64,000 nucleotides of DNA from contig NC_079210.1 of NCBI RefSeq assembly GCF_026745355.1, forward strand, positions 31,422,559 to 31,486,558. Direction: 5' to 3'. The stretch comes from Beta vulgaris subsp. vulgaris. Lineage: Eukaryota > Streptophyta > Magnoliopsida > Caryophyllales > Amaranthaceae. Shown piece by piece: positions 11,852-22,033 of this stretch. A program made the position numbers and the translations under genes. Under the pieces are notes generated by a model. The model had not been told where the DNA came from and did not search any database. It saw only the letters and a program-made list of their open reading frames with translations. The first letter of the stretch is position 1. The number at the start of each line of letters is the position of its first letter.

Positions 11852-12539
11852 AAATAATCGGAGTAAAAAATCTGTCATTCTTAGTGCGATTGACTGGGGG
11901 AAAAATAATTTTTTTGCTGAGGTTGAATGATGGCTTCAGTTAGCTATTTGGCGCTAGGATTAACCAAGCACAGAGGTCTCGCTTAGTGCGATTGATCCCG
12001 GCAGCGTAGGAGGTACACATACACATCTTCCCGAGTAGGTTACCCTTGGAAGGTGGATAACCCCCTACCCTCGAGTGCGTCGGATAGGACCCTGAGTGTG
12101 CACAGACAGCCCTTACGAGGCCCCGAGCGGGGACGAAGCTCCCAGGTCGGCTACCCCGACTCGGTAACCCAACTCACTGTGAGTTCTATGCATGTGGAGC
12201 AAGCCCCGAGGGAGCTGAAACTCCTCAGACGGGTATCCCCATCCCCCGAGTGTGCATAGACGGCATCTACGAGACCCCGAGTGGGGATGGAGCTCTCAGG
12301 TCGACTACCCCGACTCGGGGGTGTCATGGTGCCATGGGACCGAATCCGGGATAGCATAGTGAGATCCCGAGGTCACTGGCGTTTGATCTCGGGTGCAAGG
12401 TCCCGACCTCGAGACTTGTCGGGTGTGCGGACTGGGATCGATATTGAGGAGCCTTTCTCGACGATCCCCGAGTTGGGTGTTACGGTCCAACTGATTAGTA
12501 GCTAGGCATTTGAACCCCTTGGTGGGACCATGGCATTTA

Positions 12540-12900
12540 GGGGGCGACCCAGGGGAAAATGAGCCCTACCATTGGGTCCCGAGTTAGTTATGAGTGTACT
12601 TAGCTATTTTTAGCTAAGTGTTGAGGCCCTTTGATAGACCAATGAAGGGTGACTGACTCGGAGGATGAGGAGCCATTCCCTTAGGACCCCGAGTTGATCA
12701 TGAATGTACTTAGCTAGTTTTTAGCGAAGTGTTGAGCCGCTTGGATTGACCAAGGCATTGTGCACAACTCAGGGGCTAATGAGCCCTTCCCTTAGGACCC
12801 GGGGATGTTGAATCCTGAACCTATGATTTGCGAGGGGGTTCATGTAAGCTCTCCCGACCCGGGGATGTTGAATCTCGAATCGATGACTTTGTGGGGGAGT
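12540..12900. repeat. Tandem repeat family C with hairpin
   Basis: Units of about 110 bp carry (A)CTTAGCTA-TTTT-TAGCTAAG(T) at 12,598-12,619 and a one-mismatch copy at 12,709-12,729, each followed by (T)GTTGAG and a GACC(C)CGAGTT or GACCCGGGGATG block. Confidence 0.75.
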
Positions 12901-12913
12901 TCATAGAAGCTAT

Positions 12914-14684
12914 CACTAGTGGAAAAAAACGAAAGGGTTGCAGTTAAAACAACCTTAAGGGTTGCGTTTTTGGCCAAAAGCCCTTTCTATAGTAGTCCTT
13001 TACTAAAAGTGAAGGGCTGCATTTTTAAATCGCAGCCCTTCACAATGAAGGGTTGCGGTTTAGGCTCAAAACTGCAGCCCTTCCAATATAGAAGGGTTGC
13101 GGTTTTGGGGCCTAAACCGCAGCCCTTTTAACATAGAAGGGTTGCTGTTTTACCCCAAAATCGCAGCCCTTTTGGACCCTAGAAAAAGAGAATTTTTTTT
13201 TTTTTTTTTTTGCATTTCTATGTCAAATAGACACAAAATCAATTCCAAACTGATAAAATTATAACTATCAAGCAACTAAGAGCTTCAGGCACTAAACAAA
13301 TCCAAGACGGATAACCTTAAATCTACACAACTAAAAACGATAATAACCTTAAATCTAGAATTACAAACGAAACGAAAACAATTTTGAGTCTAATTACAAT
13401 GAAATGACGAAATAAATTTAAACATAGATCTGAAATTACAAATGAAACTAAAAAAAGATGAAAAAAGCCTCATAGACCTGGAATTACAAAAAAGATTAAA
13501 AAAATGAAAAAAACAATCAGTAATTGAAAACTAAAAACCTCGAACTCGTTTTTGAATCCAACGAAACTACAGTTTCGAACAACCGCTTTTGAAAGCAAAT
13601 TACAAACCGGCATGTGACGAGCGAAGACCGTTGTTGATGGTTGTTGGCGAAATCAGGTTTGTCGAAAGGAGAACGGTTGTTTGAGCAGCAAATTCAAAAA
13701 CTAATACTACCCTCTACCTGCTAAAAGAAAACACTAGAATTTGTAAAATTATCAAAACCCTATACAGGAAACTTTCGTTCAAACTTCAAAACCCAGAAAT
13801 GATAACCTCAAACCTAAATTACAATAATATCAATTCAATAAAGATATAATAACGCAACATAACCCAACCGTAAACTACAGTAATTGTAATTCATCGAAAA
13901 TCAAATAAATGCAAGATAACCCACAAAATAATTCCATAAATGGAAAGCTAAAACATGGAATATATCACTAACCATAAAAAAAAAATTGTGAAATCTCACT
14001 AAAAACTCTTAAACCCACATGCTAAAAACCTCATATTTTTTCATTTATATAAGAAATATACATAAGTTTTAACCAGAAATTTAAATTTCTAGGTAAAAAA
14101 ACTCCCTAATTTTATCATCAAATCCCCTGTTTTAAAAAAGAAATAGAAAACATACCTGAAGTTGAATGGTGTACCCTTGTCGAACTCTTTCACTTTCTAC
14201 ACAAAGTTTATCAAGGAAAAGAAATTTTTTCAGACCATATGTTTTGGCAAATTTGGTAAGGCTAAGAAAAGAAAGAATAGAAATTGCTGAAATAGAAAGC
14301 TCAACAATGGATTCAAAAGGTTGAAGATGATCTTCATCTTCACAACTTGAATAAAAAAGCACAAATTGGGCAACAATTCCTTAAAGTCCCCGTGAGAGAG
14401 GGAGGAAGGTGAGAGAGAAGAGTGAGGGCGGCGTTTGAGATTGAGATTTGTTGAGTTTGTGAGATTGAGTGATTGAGAAACCCTTAAAGTCCCCCACAAT
14501 TCCTTTTAAATTAAAGTTATTTAAAAAAAAGCCCATAAAGGGCTGTGTTTTTTTGAAATTGCAGCCCTTTAGTACTTAAAGGGCTGCGGTTTTCGGCTAA
14601 CCGCAGCCCTTCACTAATAGGGATGCGGTTAGCCCAAAAACCGAAGCCCTTCCAGTGCAGCCCTTCCTTTTCTTTCCCCTAGTG
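12914..14684. mobile_element. Non-autonomous CACTA element, AAGGGCTGCGG family
   Basis: The ends are inverted: CACTAGTGGAAAAAAACG on the left and CACTAGGGGAAAGAAAAG read from the right. Subterminal repeats (GAAGGGTTGCGGTTT with its complement) fill 12,930-13,180 and 14,525-14,670. The interior has no transposase. Flanks are TAT and TCT; a paralogous empty site at about 12,853-12,866 reads AAGCTCTCCCGACC, so the original 3-bp target was probably TCT with one later change. Confidence 0.85.
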
Positions 14685-14889
14685 TCTCCCGACCCGGGGA
14701 TGTTGAATCCCGAGTCTAACACGTTGTGAGGGGTCGTTGGAGATCTCTCCGGCACCGAGACGTTTAGCGAGGAGATCATGAACCCGATGCCTGCTATGTG
14801 TTGGGCGCCATTTGAAGGGGTTCTTGCTCTTTGTCCGAGTTGAATCTTTAGGCCGAGAGAGGTTATCCCCAAGTCAAGTAGGTCCCAAT

Positions 14890-15720
14890 AAGTGATACTT
14901 GGCCATATATGTGCCCCATGCTTCTCGAGCAGATTTATTGTCGATACTTAGCTGTTTTTTGGCTAAATTAATAGGACGCTCCTCTTATGATCGAGGAGGT
15001 GCCAATGACGGAGTTTCTCGACTCGGGGGGGGGGGGGGGGGGGGGGGGGGTGGAAATGAGCCATATGTTTCCCGAGGAGGGCTCACAACGCTACTCGGAT
15101 CCCGAGTAGGTCCAATTAATGTTACTTAGTCGTTTTTCGGCTAAATTAGTAGGACGCTCCTCTTATGACCAAGGAGGTGCAAATTAAAGAGTTTCTCAAC
15201 TCGGGGGGGGGGGGGGGGTTGATGAGCCCCATGTTTCCCGAGGAGGTTTCACGACGCTACTCGAATCCCGAGTAGGTCCAATTGTCGATACTTAGCCGTT
15301 TTTCGGCTAAGTTAATAGGACGCTCCTCTTATGACCGAGGACGTGCCAATGAAAAAGTTTCTCGACTCGGGATGGCCAATGAATCCTATGTTTCCCAAGG
15401 AGGGCTCACGACGCTACTTGGATCTCGAGTAGGTCCAATTAACGATACTTAGCCGTTTTTCGGCTAAGTTAGTAGTACGCTTCTCTTATTACCGAGGAGG
15501 TGTTAATGAAGGAGTTTCTCAACTCGGGGAGGCTAATGATCCCCATGGTTCCCGAGGAGGTTTCACGATGCTACTCAGATCCCGAGTAGGTCCAATTGTC
15601 GGTACTTAGCCGTTTTTCAGTTAAGTTAATAGGACGCTCCTCTTATGACCAAGGAGGTGCCAATGAAGGAATTTCTCGACTGGGGGGATAATGAGCCCCA
15701 TGTTTCCCGAGGAGGTTCGT
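14890..15720. repeat. Tandem repeat family A, about 157-178 bp, with hairpin
   Basis: Five units begin with CTTAGCCG-TTTTT-CGGCTAAG or variants (14,947; 15,125; 15,291; 15,448; 15,605). Length differences come partly from poly(G) runs, notably about 24 G at 15,027-15,050 and about 16 G at 15,203-15,218. Each unit repeats CTCGACTCGGG, CCCGAGGAGG and a GATCCCGAGTAGG block. Confidence 0.85.
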
Positions 15721-16590
15721 TCGTTTGCACTTAGCTTTTTTCGCTAAGTGACAGGGTACTCGTGGCATGCCTGAGGAGGCACCGCGAGATATGTGCTCGA
15801 CTCGGAGGGATAATGAGCCACTTGCTTGGCCGAGGAGGTTGATGTGAATTTGCACTTAGCTATTTTCGCTAAGTGATAGGATACTCGTGGCATGGTCGAG
15901 GAGGTACCGCGAGATATGTGCTCGACTTCGGGGGGATAATGAGCCCCTTGCGCGGCCGAGGAGGTTGATTTGTTTGCACTTAGCTATATTCGGTAAGTGA
16001 TAGGGTACTCCTGGCATGGCCGAGGAGGTACCGCGAGATGTGTGCTCGACTCGGGGGGATAATGAGCCCCATGTTTCCCGAGGAGGTTGATTTGTTTGCA
16101 CTTAGCTATTTTCACTAAGTGATAGGGTACTCCTGGCATGGCCGAGAAGGTACCGCGAGATATATGCTCGACTCCAAGGGATAATGAGCCCCTTGCTCGG
16201 CCGAGGAGGTTGATTTGTTTGCACATAGCTATATTCGCTAAGTGAGAGTGTACTCCTGGCATGGCCGAGAAGGTACCGCGAGATGTCTGCTCGACTCGGG
16301 GGGATAATTAGCCCCATGTTTCCCGAGGAGGTTGATTTGTTTGCACTTAACTATTTTCTCTAAGTGATAGGGTACTCCTGGCATGGCCGAGGAGGTACCG
16401 CGAGATATTTGCTCGACTCGGGGGGATAATGAGCCACATGTTTCCGAGGAGGTTGATTTGTTTGCACTTAGCTATTTTCGCTAAGTGATAGAATACTCCT
16501 GGCATGGTCAAGCAGGTACCGCGAGTTATCTGCTTGACTCGGGGGGATAATGAGCCCCATCTTTCCCGAGGAGGGAGGTTGATTTGTTCG
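15721..16590. repeat. Tandem repeat family B, about 122 bp, with hairpin
   Basis: Hairpin starts lie at 15,730; 15,855; 15,979; 16,101; 16,224; 16,346 and 16,467, giving steps of 121-125 bp. The unit is CTTAGC-TATTTTC-GCTAAG, then a TGGCATGGCCGAGGAGG block, GAGATATGTGCTCGACTC, ATAATGAGCCCC and GTTGATTTGTTTGCA. Minus-strand ORFs across it are repetitive artefacts. Confidence 0.9.
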
Positions 16591-17204
16591 AACAATGACA
16601 GTCGGTCGGGGCGCTCCTCCATGACCGAAGGGATGCCATGGGAGAAGTTCTTGACTCGGGGGGATGATGAACACCATATCCATCGAGTGCATCTATTGGA
16701 CCAGTTGATGGGTTCAAGCAATTAGTCCCAAGATGGATGGTCGGATAGGGTAGTCTCATTCCTTCCGGAAGCGATCGTCTAGCGGAACCTGAGAAAGATT
16801 CCTGGTCTGGAGTACCATGTCAGTCCCGTGAGGGGGGGAGGGTTCGAGATTTCACCTTCTTTCTAGGTGCCCTAATGTGTAAGAGCCCCAAATGTTATGT
16901 TTTTCGAGGCCGATCTAGCTAGGTGAGCCTCATAAGGGAACCGAGATTACATTCCCGAATGGGGAGCAGCCCCAAATTTTCCGACCAGTGGACACGACAT
17001 TGTCCATTTGATCTTGCTAGATCACTGAGTTAGACCCTCAACTCTCCCGAGTTGGAGGAGAAGGAGCCCCATATTTTCAAAGGGGTATATATGTGTGGCT
17101 ACCGAGCCAAGCTAGGCAACAGACTAGCTAGGAGGGGGACCGAGGTGTTTTTCCCAAGTTGATCTTCTTTCTTTTTTGAGTTACATACTCTCCCGAATCG
17201 AGAA

Positions 17205-17530
17205 GGGTGATGACATACTTAGCAAAATTTTGGCTAAAGTATTGAGCCCCCTGGCAAGGCAGAGAAGGGTAATGTACCACCTCGGGGTGATGAGCCCTCC
17301 ATGATGATCCTGAGTTGGGTGTTGAGCCCCCTGGCAAGGCCAAGAAGGATAATGCGCCAGCTCAGGGGCTAATGAGCCCTCCATGATGATCCCGAGTTGG
17401 GTGTTAATCCCCATGGCAAGGCCAAGAAGGATAATGCACCAGCTCGGGGGCCAATGAGCCCTCCATAGTAATCCCGAGTTGGGTGTCGAGATACTTAGCC
17501 AAATTTAGGCTAAGTGTTGAGCCCCTTGTT
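17205..17530. repeat. Tandem repeat family D, about 80-bp subunits, with hairpins
   Basis: Three subunits contain a CATGGCAAGGCCAAGAAGG-like block and a GAGCCCTCCAT(G/A)(A/G)T block. They are bounded by hairpins at 17,217-17,240 (TTAGC...GCTAA) and 17,494-17,514 (CTTAGCC-AAATTTA-GGCTAAG). Confidence 0.75.
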
Positions 17531-17947
17531 GAGGCCAAGAGGGTAATTATATTTCGGAGACGTTCTCGACTCTGGGAGGCTGTAGGGACCCCGTGCTTCC
17601 CGAGGACGTGTTAGCGGAGAAATTCCCGACTCGGCAGGGCTAATGAGTCTCAAGCTGCCCGAGGAGGTCTCTTTTGTCAGAATGACGCTACCCGAGGATA
17701 TACTTAGCTGTTTTTTGGCTAAGCTGGTTGGGGCACTCCTCTCACGACCGAGGGGGTGCCATTGGAGAAATTCTCGACTTAGGAGGCTAATGAGCCTCTG
17801 CTTCCCGAGGAGGTCCTGTTCGCCGGAATGACGCTACTCGGTGTGGTATGACGACAGGATGGGAGTTCTTCGGTCCAGGTGAAAAGCTCTTGTCTTCCTT
17901 CAGTCGGGTGCCATATTGTTCTCGATATGTGACTTTGAGATGTAGAA

Positions 17948-17965
17948 TCCCCACAGACGGAGCCA
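17948..17965 (-). other. Primer binding site-like sequence
   Basis: On the minus strand TGGCTCCGTCTGTGGGGA begins three bases after the end of the 5' LTR. A TGG start matches the complement of tRNA 3' CCA ends, as expected for reverse-transcription priming. The tRNA species is not determined. Confidence 0.7.
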
Positions 17966-17968
17966 AAC

Positions 17969-18369
17969 TGTTTCCGCCTAGAAACTGTCAAAAATAAGTG
18001 TAGTGTTGAGAGTCTTGAAATCTCGAGAAGGTCTGAAGAATTGAGGAGGAGGTCTCCGATAATCCTGCAAAATACAATGAAAAACTGGCCCGGGGGTTTT
18101 CCTAGGAAAGTCTCTCCGAAGCTCAAGTCAGTTGAGATTGATGTAGAGAGAAAAAGGGAGTAAATGTAGAGAGAGATGCTCTGATTTTGGTTAGGTGAGA
18201 ATTGAATACCTTTGTCTGATGAGACAACCCCTATTTATAGAGGATGAGACCTGTGATAAATGAGGGCATTTTAGTCGGCTCCAGCTGGTGGAGGATTATG
18301 TTCCCTAGAGCTAGGGGTATTTTAGTAACTTCTTCATAGATGGGCCAGTCCAAGAAATGGGCCCAAACA
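17969..18369 (-). repeat. 5' LTR
   Basis: On the minus strand it starts TGTTTGGGCCCATTTCTTGG and ends GGCGGAAACA. A TATA-like TCTATAAATAGG reads on the minus strand at about 18,232-18,243 in the position expected for the LTR promoter. Confidence 0.9.
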
Positions 18370-18698
18370 CACTATATTTTTATTAATACATTTTAAATTC
18401 TATAGAAAAATTCCTACATTCATATTGCACTTTAAAATTGCGATATCTTTCACGCATTGGGAACTTTCTCTGTCCACGAACTGTTCATAAACGTCTCATA
18501 TAATCACTAACTTACTACAAAATTGATTGATGTTTCATTAGGAACATAATCCATAATGGTCCACGTTTGGGATTTAACTCCATGTTTGTGGTAGTGATTG
18601 GCATACGAAAACAAGTAAGGCTATGTTCTCCCCAACTTATTTTCAGTTCAGTTCAATTGCAATCAGTTCAGCTCAATTCAGTTCAGGTTCGCTCCAAT

Positions 18699-19776
18699 CA
18701 ATAGTAGAATAAATGCTTATTGCTGCGGTATTAAGTGGCATATTGCAGCGGTTTTGGCTAATTACATAGATAATACTAAAGATCAAAAAGTAAAATGAAA
18801 AAGCAAAAATAAAAAAAACAACCTTACAAATAAACGACTAATTACAAAAAATATAAAACTTATCTAAAAAAATCAAAAAAAAAACCTAAAACAAAATCTA
18901 GAAACAAAAGACAAAAAAGAAAAGAAAAATAAGGAAATGAAAAACAAAAACAAAAAACAAAAACGAAAAACGAAAAAAAAAATGAAAGATAATAGATTTG
19001 TTCATGTTTCTCGTGAAAATTGGTTTCTCGTGAAAACCCATTGCGACGAACGATGAACGATGAACGACGAACGGTAAACGACGAACGGTGAAGATGAAGC
19101 ATCAATCGAAATCCATTGCTCGAAATGTACCGCTGGTCTGTTCTCAAAGTGGGCGCTCAAAATCGCTTCAGATTCGAAAGCCATTGCTCGTTCTCAATGT
19201 GGGCGCTTCAGATTCGAAACCCATTGCTCAAAACCTACCGTCGGTCAAGCAAAAAATTTGAGAGGGGTACAGGAGAGGGGTACGAAAAGGAAGTGGAGAG
19301 GGGTACGAAAAGGAAGAGGAGAAATATACTTTGGGTTTTTTTTGGTGCGACTGTGAGAGGGAAGAGGGAGAAATAAGAGAGAGGGACGAGGGAGATAGGG
19401 TTTTTGTTTGGTGTGTATGAGAGGAGGAAATGGGGTGAGGGAGGCGGTTATATTTAGGGTTTCCTTTTTTTTTTTGAATTAGACATATTGTTGCGGTTTC
19501 GGACAAGAACAGCATCAATATATATAGATGATAATAAAAATTAATATTTTGATATATTGTTACGGTTCTTGTCAGAAACCGCAGCAATATGTCTAGTCAA
19601 ATGTCAACTTTTTTTTCAATTTTTTTCCGTTGAAAGCATATTGCTGCTGTTTCTGTCGAGAACCGCAACAATATTGTTATTTTATATTTTATCTTTTCTT
19701 TTAACGTGATATATTGCTGCGTATGGGTAAAACCGCAGCAATATCACCGCAGAAATAAGCATTTATTCTACTAGTG
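18699..19776. mobile_element. Non-autonomous CACTA element, TATTGCTGCGG family
   Basis: The right end read inwards is CACTAGTAGAATAAATGC. The left end is CAATAGTAGAATAAATGC, with the C of CACTA mutated. The 3-bp target duplication AAT is exact (18,696-18,698 and 19,777-19,779). Subterminal copies of TATTGCTGCGGTTT and its inverse occupy both ends. The middle has A-rich and short repeated ACGA(A)CG-type DNA but no transposase. Confidence 0.9.
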
Positions 19777-20681
19777 AATTGCAAATATCATTTCTGTTAG
19801 TTATAATTTAATTCATTTCAATTCAATTCAGTTGCAATTAGTTAGGTTCGATTCAATTTAATTGTTCTATATCGAAGAGAACATGCCCTAAGACATCCTA
19901 CAATGAGCAAAGTAGTTAAATTCTTTGGTTGACAAATAAAAGATAAATTAGAAAAATAATACTCTAGGGATTTCCATTTCGACAAAATATATAGAAAGTT
20001 GCTTTTCTAGCCTCAGTTAACAAGTATGAGGTTTCTATGATAAAATACTTCCACAAATCCACCAATACTACTCAAACCACTTTGAAAAGTTCCCATAAAT
20101 TTGAATATGGCACTGATTTTTAATAAGACTCCGTTTGGTTGGGTGTAAAACATTTTCAGTGCAAAATAATTTTCATGGTAAATAATTACAATAGGAAACA
20201 CAATTCCATAATTAGTTTTCCGTTGTTTGATTCAATGTGAGAAAAAAAATGAAACGAGAAGAAAATGAAAAGGAAAGTAAGGAGGTATTGAGGGGAGTGT
20301 GCAAGAGAGATAAGTAAAATGAAGGAAAACAATTTTTCCTTCATTTTGAAAGGAAAATGATTTTTCATCATTAGGAGAACAATTTTACTTATAGGAAAAA
20401 TAATTTTACACTCCTTTTGTAAATCAAACAATGTAAAATTGAAGATGAAGAAAAAAAATCCAGAAAAACATTTTACACTTTACCAAACAAAGCCTAAATT
20501 CAAATTTCATGAAAGCTTCTACTTTCTTGTGTGTACCAACGACCCCCCTTAACATTCATTTCTACTTTTTGGGTGATTAGTTGATTACCCATTTATGAAT
20601 TAATGTTGACTATACTATCTACGAATTAATATTAGTGACTTCTATAAATTTACTGTGGAACTTCGATATTTTTATTTTATA
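19777..20681. other. AT-rich spacer, no gene recognised
   Basis: Short inverted blocks around TTTTCCTT/AAGGAAAA near 20,150-20,470 hint at a further small inverted-repeat element, but the ends could not be set. Confidence 0.4.
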
Positions 20682-20940
20682 CGTCCTCCGTTTAGAAATA
20701 ATTGCACCGTTTTATGTTTTCACGTTTGCCGATGCATGATTTCAAACGTTAATATCTTCAATTACCAATTAGTGAAAATTATAAAAAGTTAATATTAAAA
20801 AAATATACATTGAGATGAATCTAACAAGATCCTATATGACTATGTTTTTCCTAAAATATAAAACACCAAAGATAATCAAAGTGCAACATGTGAATAGTGG
20901 ACATTATGCAAATGGTGCAACTATTTCTAAACGGAGAAAG
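20682..20940. mobile_element. Stowaway-like MITE
   Basis: 259 bp with TIRs CGTCCTCCGTTTAGAAATAA and CTTTCTCCGTTTAGAAATAG, flanked by TA on each side. It shares internal sequence (TTTCACG(C/T)TTGCC) with the MITE at 26,658-26,914. This fits the Tc1/mariner-derived Stowaway group, which duplicates TA. Confidence 0.85.
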
Positions 20941-21223
20941 TATATAATAGCTAGTGCTAGCTTCACCACCGATCTACATTTGCAGAGAACAGAGCATGTT
21001 AAGAAAACAATCCACTACAGTTTAACCTGGACAATATTGACAAAAAAACACACTTAGTAAAATGTCAGTCAACAAACTAACAAACACACGGTTCAATCGT
21101 GGAGGTCTTAGGGAGAAGAAAACAACTTACTAGCAAAACACAAAAGCAAACACAAAGCCTTGAAAATGTCTCCATCCTTATTTATTTACAGCAAAAGTAA
21201 ATACGAATTGGTAGCAAATATCC

Positions 21224-22033
21224 TCAGCAAACACAGTGCATGGTACCACCAGCTTGTCCTAGAAAGCTACTTCCACAGTTGGCATCAGGGCTGCCGATAT
21301 CAATACCATCATCAAAATCCAGCAAACCTAGAGATGGTTTGTAGTTATTCGACGATAGCATCCTATTGGTATCTTCAAAGGAATCTATGCACCTGTCAGA
21401 TCTTGCGACCATCTTCCGGTAATGCTTCTTATCTTTCGACCCACTTCCGCCCCCACGCTCTTTTTTCCCTTTCTGTTTTCCCTTGCCATGTTTCTTACTG
21501 CTCTTATATTGTTGCTGACTCTTTTTCCTTGGATAGTGGGATACGGAAGTTGGTGGAGGATCATATACATCAGGTGCCCAAGATACACTCAGCTTCCTTG
21601 GAGGAACACCTTCCTTTTCACGAGTACCCTTCATGGCAGAGACAAGCTTGCTTTCACTTGGAAGAGACAGTGAGCGCATACATGACTTATTTTCCAACTC
21701 AGATTCAAAAGTCGCTTCCTTATTAACAGCAGTAGGAAAGGTTGCACACTTATGCAGGCACTTATTAGATGTTGCAATAGAGCCTTCCAGATCTAAGTCA
21801 CAGTCACCTGATCCTGTGCCTTCATCCTCCACACTGCTACTAACATCATCTGAAGGTGAATTGTTGCCCATTTCCAGGTTCTTATCTTTCACTTGTAGAG
21901 TATCATGAAATGCATTTCCAAGTTCATGTATTAGTATGTCTACTCCTGTGACACTGCAGGCAAGCTGCTTATTCACGGCAGAAGACCGCACATGTTCACC
22001 AGTACCGCTACCATCCACATGAAGACCGTCCAT
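21224..22033 (-). CDS. Plant protein of unknown function with basic Lys/Gly-rich region
   Basis: This is the only coding region here that looks like an ordinary host gene: an uninterrupted 269-residue frame with balanced composition. The start is the ATG at 22,033 (MDGLHVDGSGTGEH); the frame is open only one codon further upstream. The N-terminal half is acidic and serine-rich (PSDDVSSSVEDEGTGSGDCD near 60-80). A central block PPRKLSVSWAPDVYDPPPTS (about 144-163) looks like a conserved core. It is followed by a strongly basic stretch (KKHGKGKQKGKKERGGG, about 178-194) that could act as a nuclear signal or nucleic-acid contact. The C-terminus ends GGTMHCVC. No catalytic motif or membrane segment is visible. 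Plant proteins with a similar APDVYDPPPTS core are familiar to me only as uncharacterised. Location and role are not assigned. Confidence 0.75.
   Translation of the reverse strand: MDGLHVDGSGTGEHVRSSAVNKQLACSVTGVDILIHELGNAFHDTLQVKDKNLEMGNNSPSDDVSSSVEDEGTGSGDCDLDLEGSIATSNKCLHKCATFPTAVNKEATFESELENKSCMRSLSLPSESKLVSAMKGTREKEGVPPRKLSVSWAPDVYDPPPTSVSHYPRKKSQQQYKSSKKHGKGKQKGKKERGGGSGSKDKKHYRKMVARSDRCIDSFEDTNRMLSSNNYKPSLGLLDFDDGIDIGSPDANCGSSFLGQAGGTMHCVC

Larger units (their letters stand above)
11436..18369 (-). mobile_element. Complete non-coding LTR retrotransposon (LARD-like, Tat-related)
   Basis: Two direct LTRs (402 and 401 bp, about 90% identical by eye) bound a 6.1 kb interior with no gag or pol. 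The 5-bp target duplication CACTA is exact at 11,431-11,435 and 18,370-18,374. LTR termini are TG...CA on the minus strand. A primer-binding-type sequence follows the 5' LTR and a purine tract precedes the 3' LTR, so the element reads on the minus strand. The interior consists of several families of tandem repeats, each unit with a hairpin, plus one nested CACTA insertion (12,914-14,684). LTR similarity to 5,083-5,561 suggests a non-autonomous relative of a Tat-like element that must borrow proteins. Confidence 0.9.

Noticed and set aside
15643..16721. Repetitive ORFs on the minus strand with a recurring INLLG...GSLSP motif
   Set aside because: They are translations of the 122-bp tandem repeat inside a non-coding LTR element; frames shift with each indel.
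21160..21908. + strand ORFs over the host gene (for example 188 codons)
   Set aside because: They are shadows of the minus-strand coding frame, with no matching motifs.
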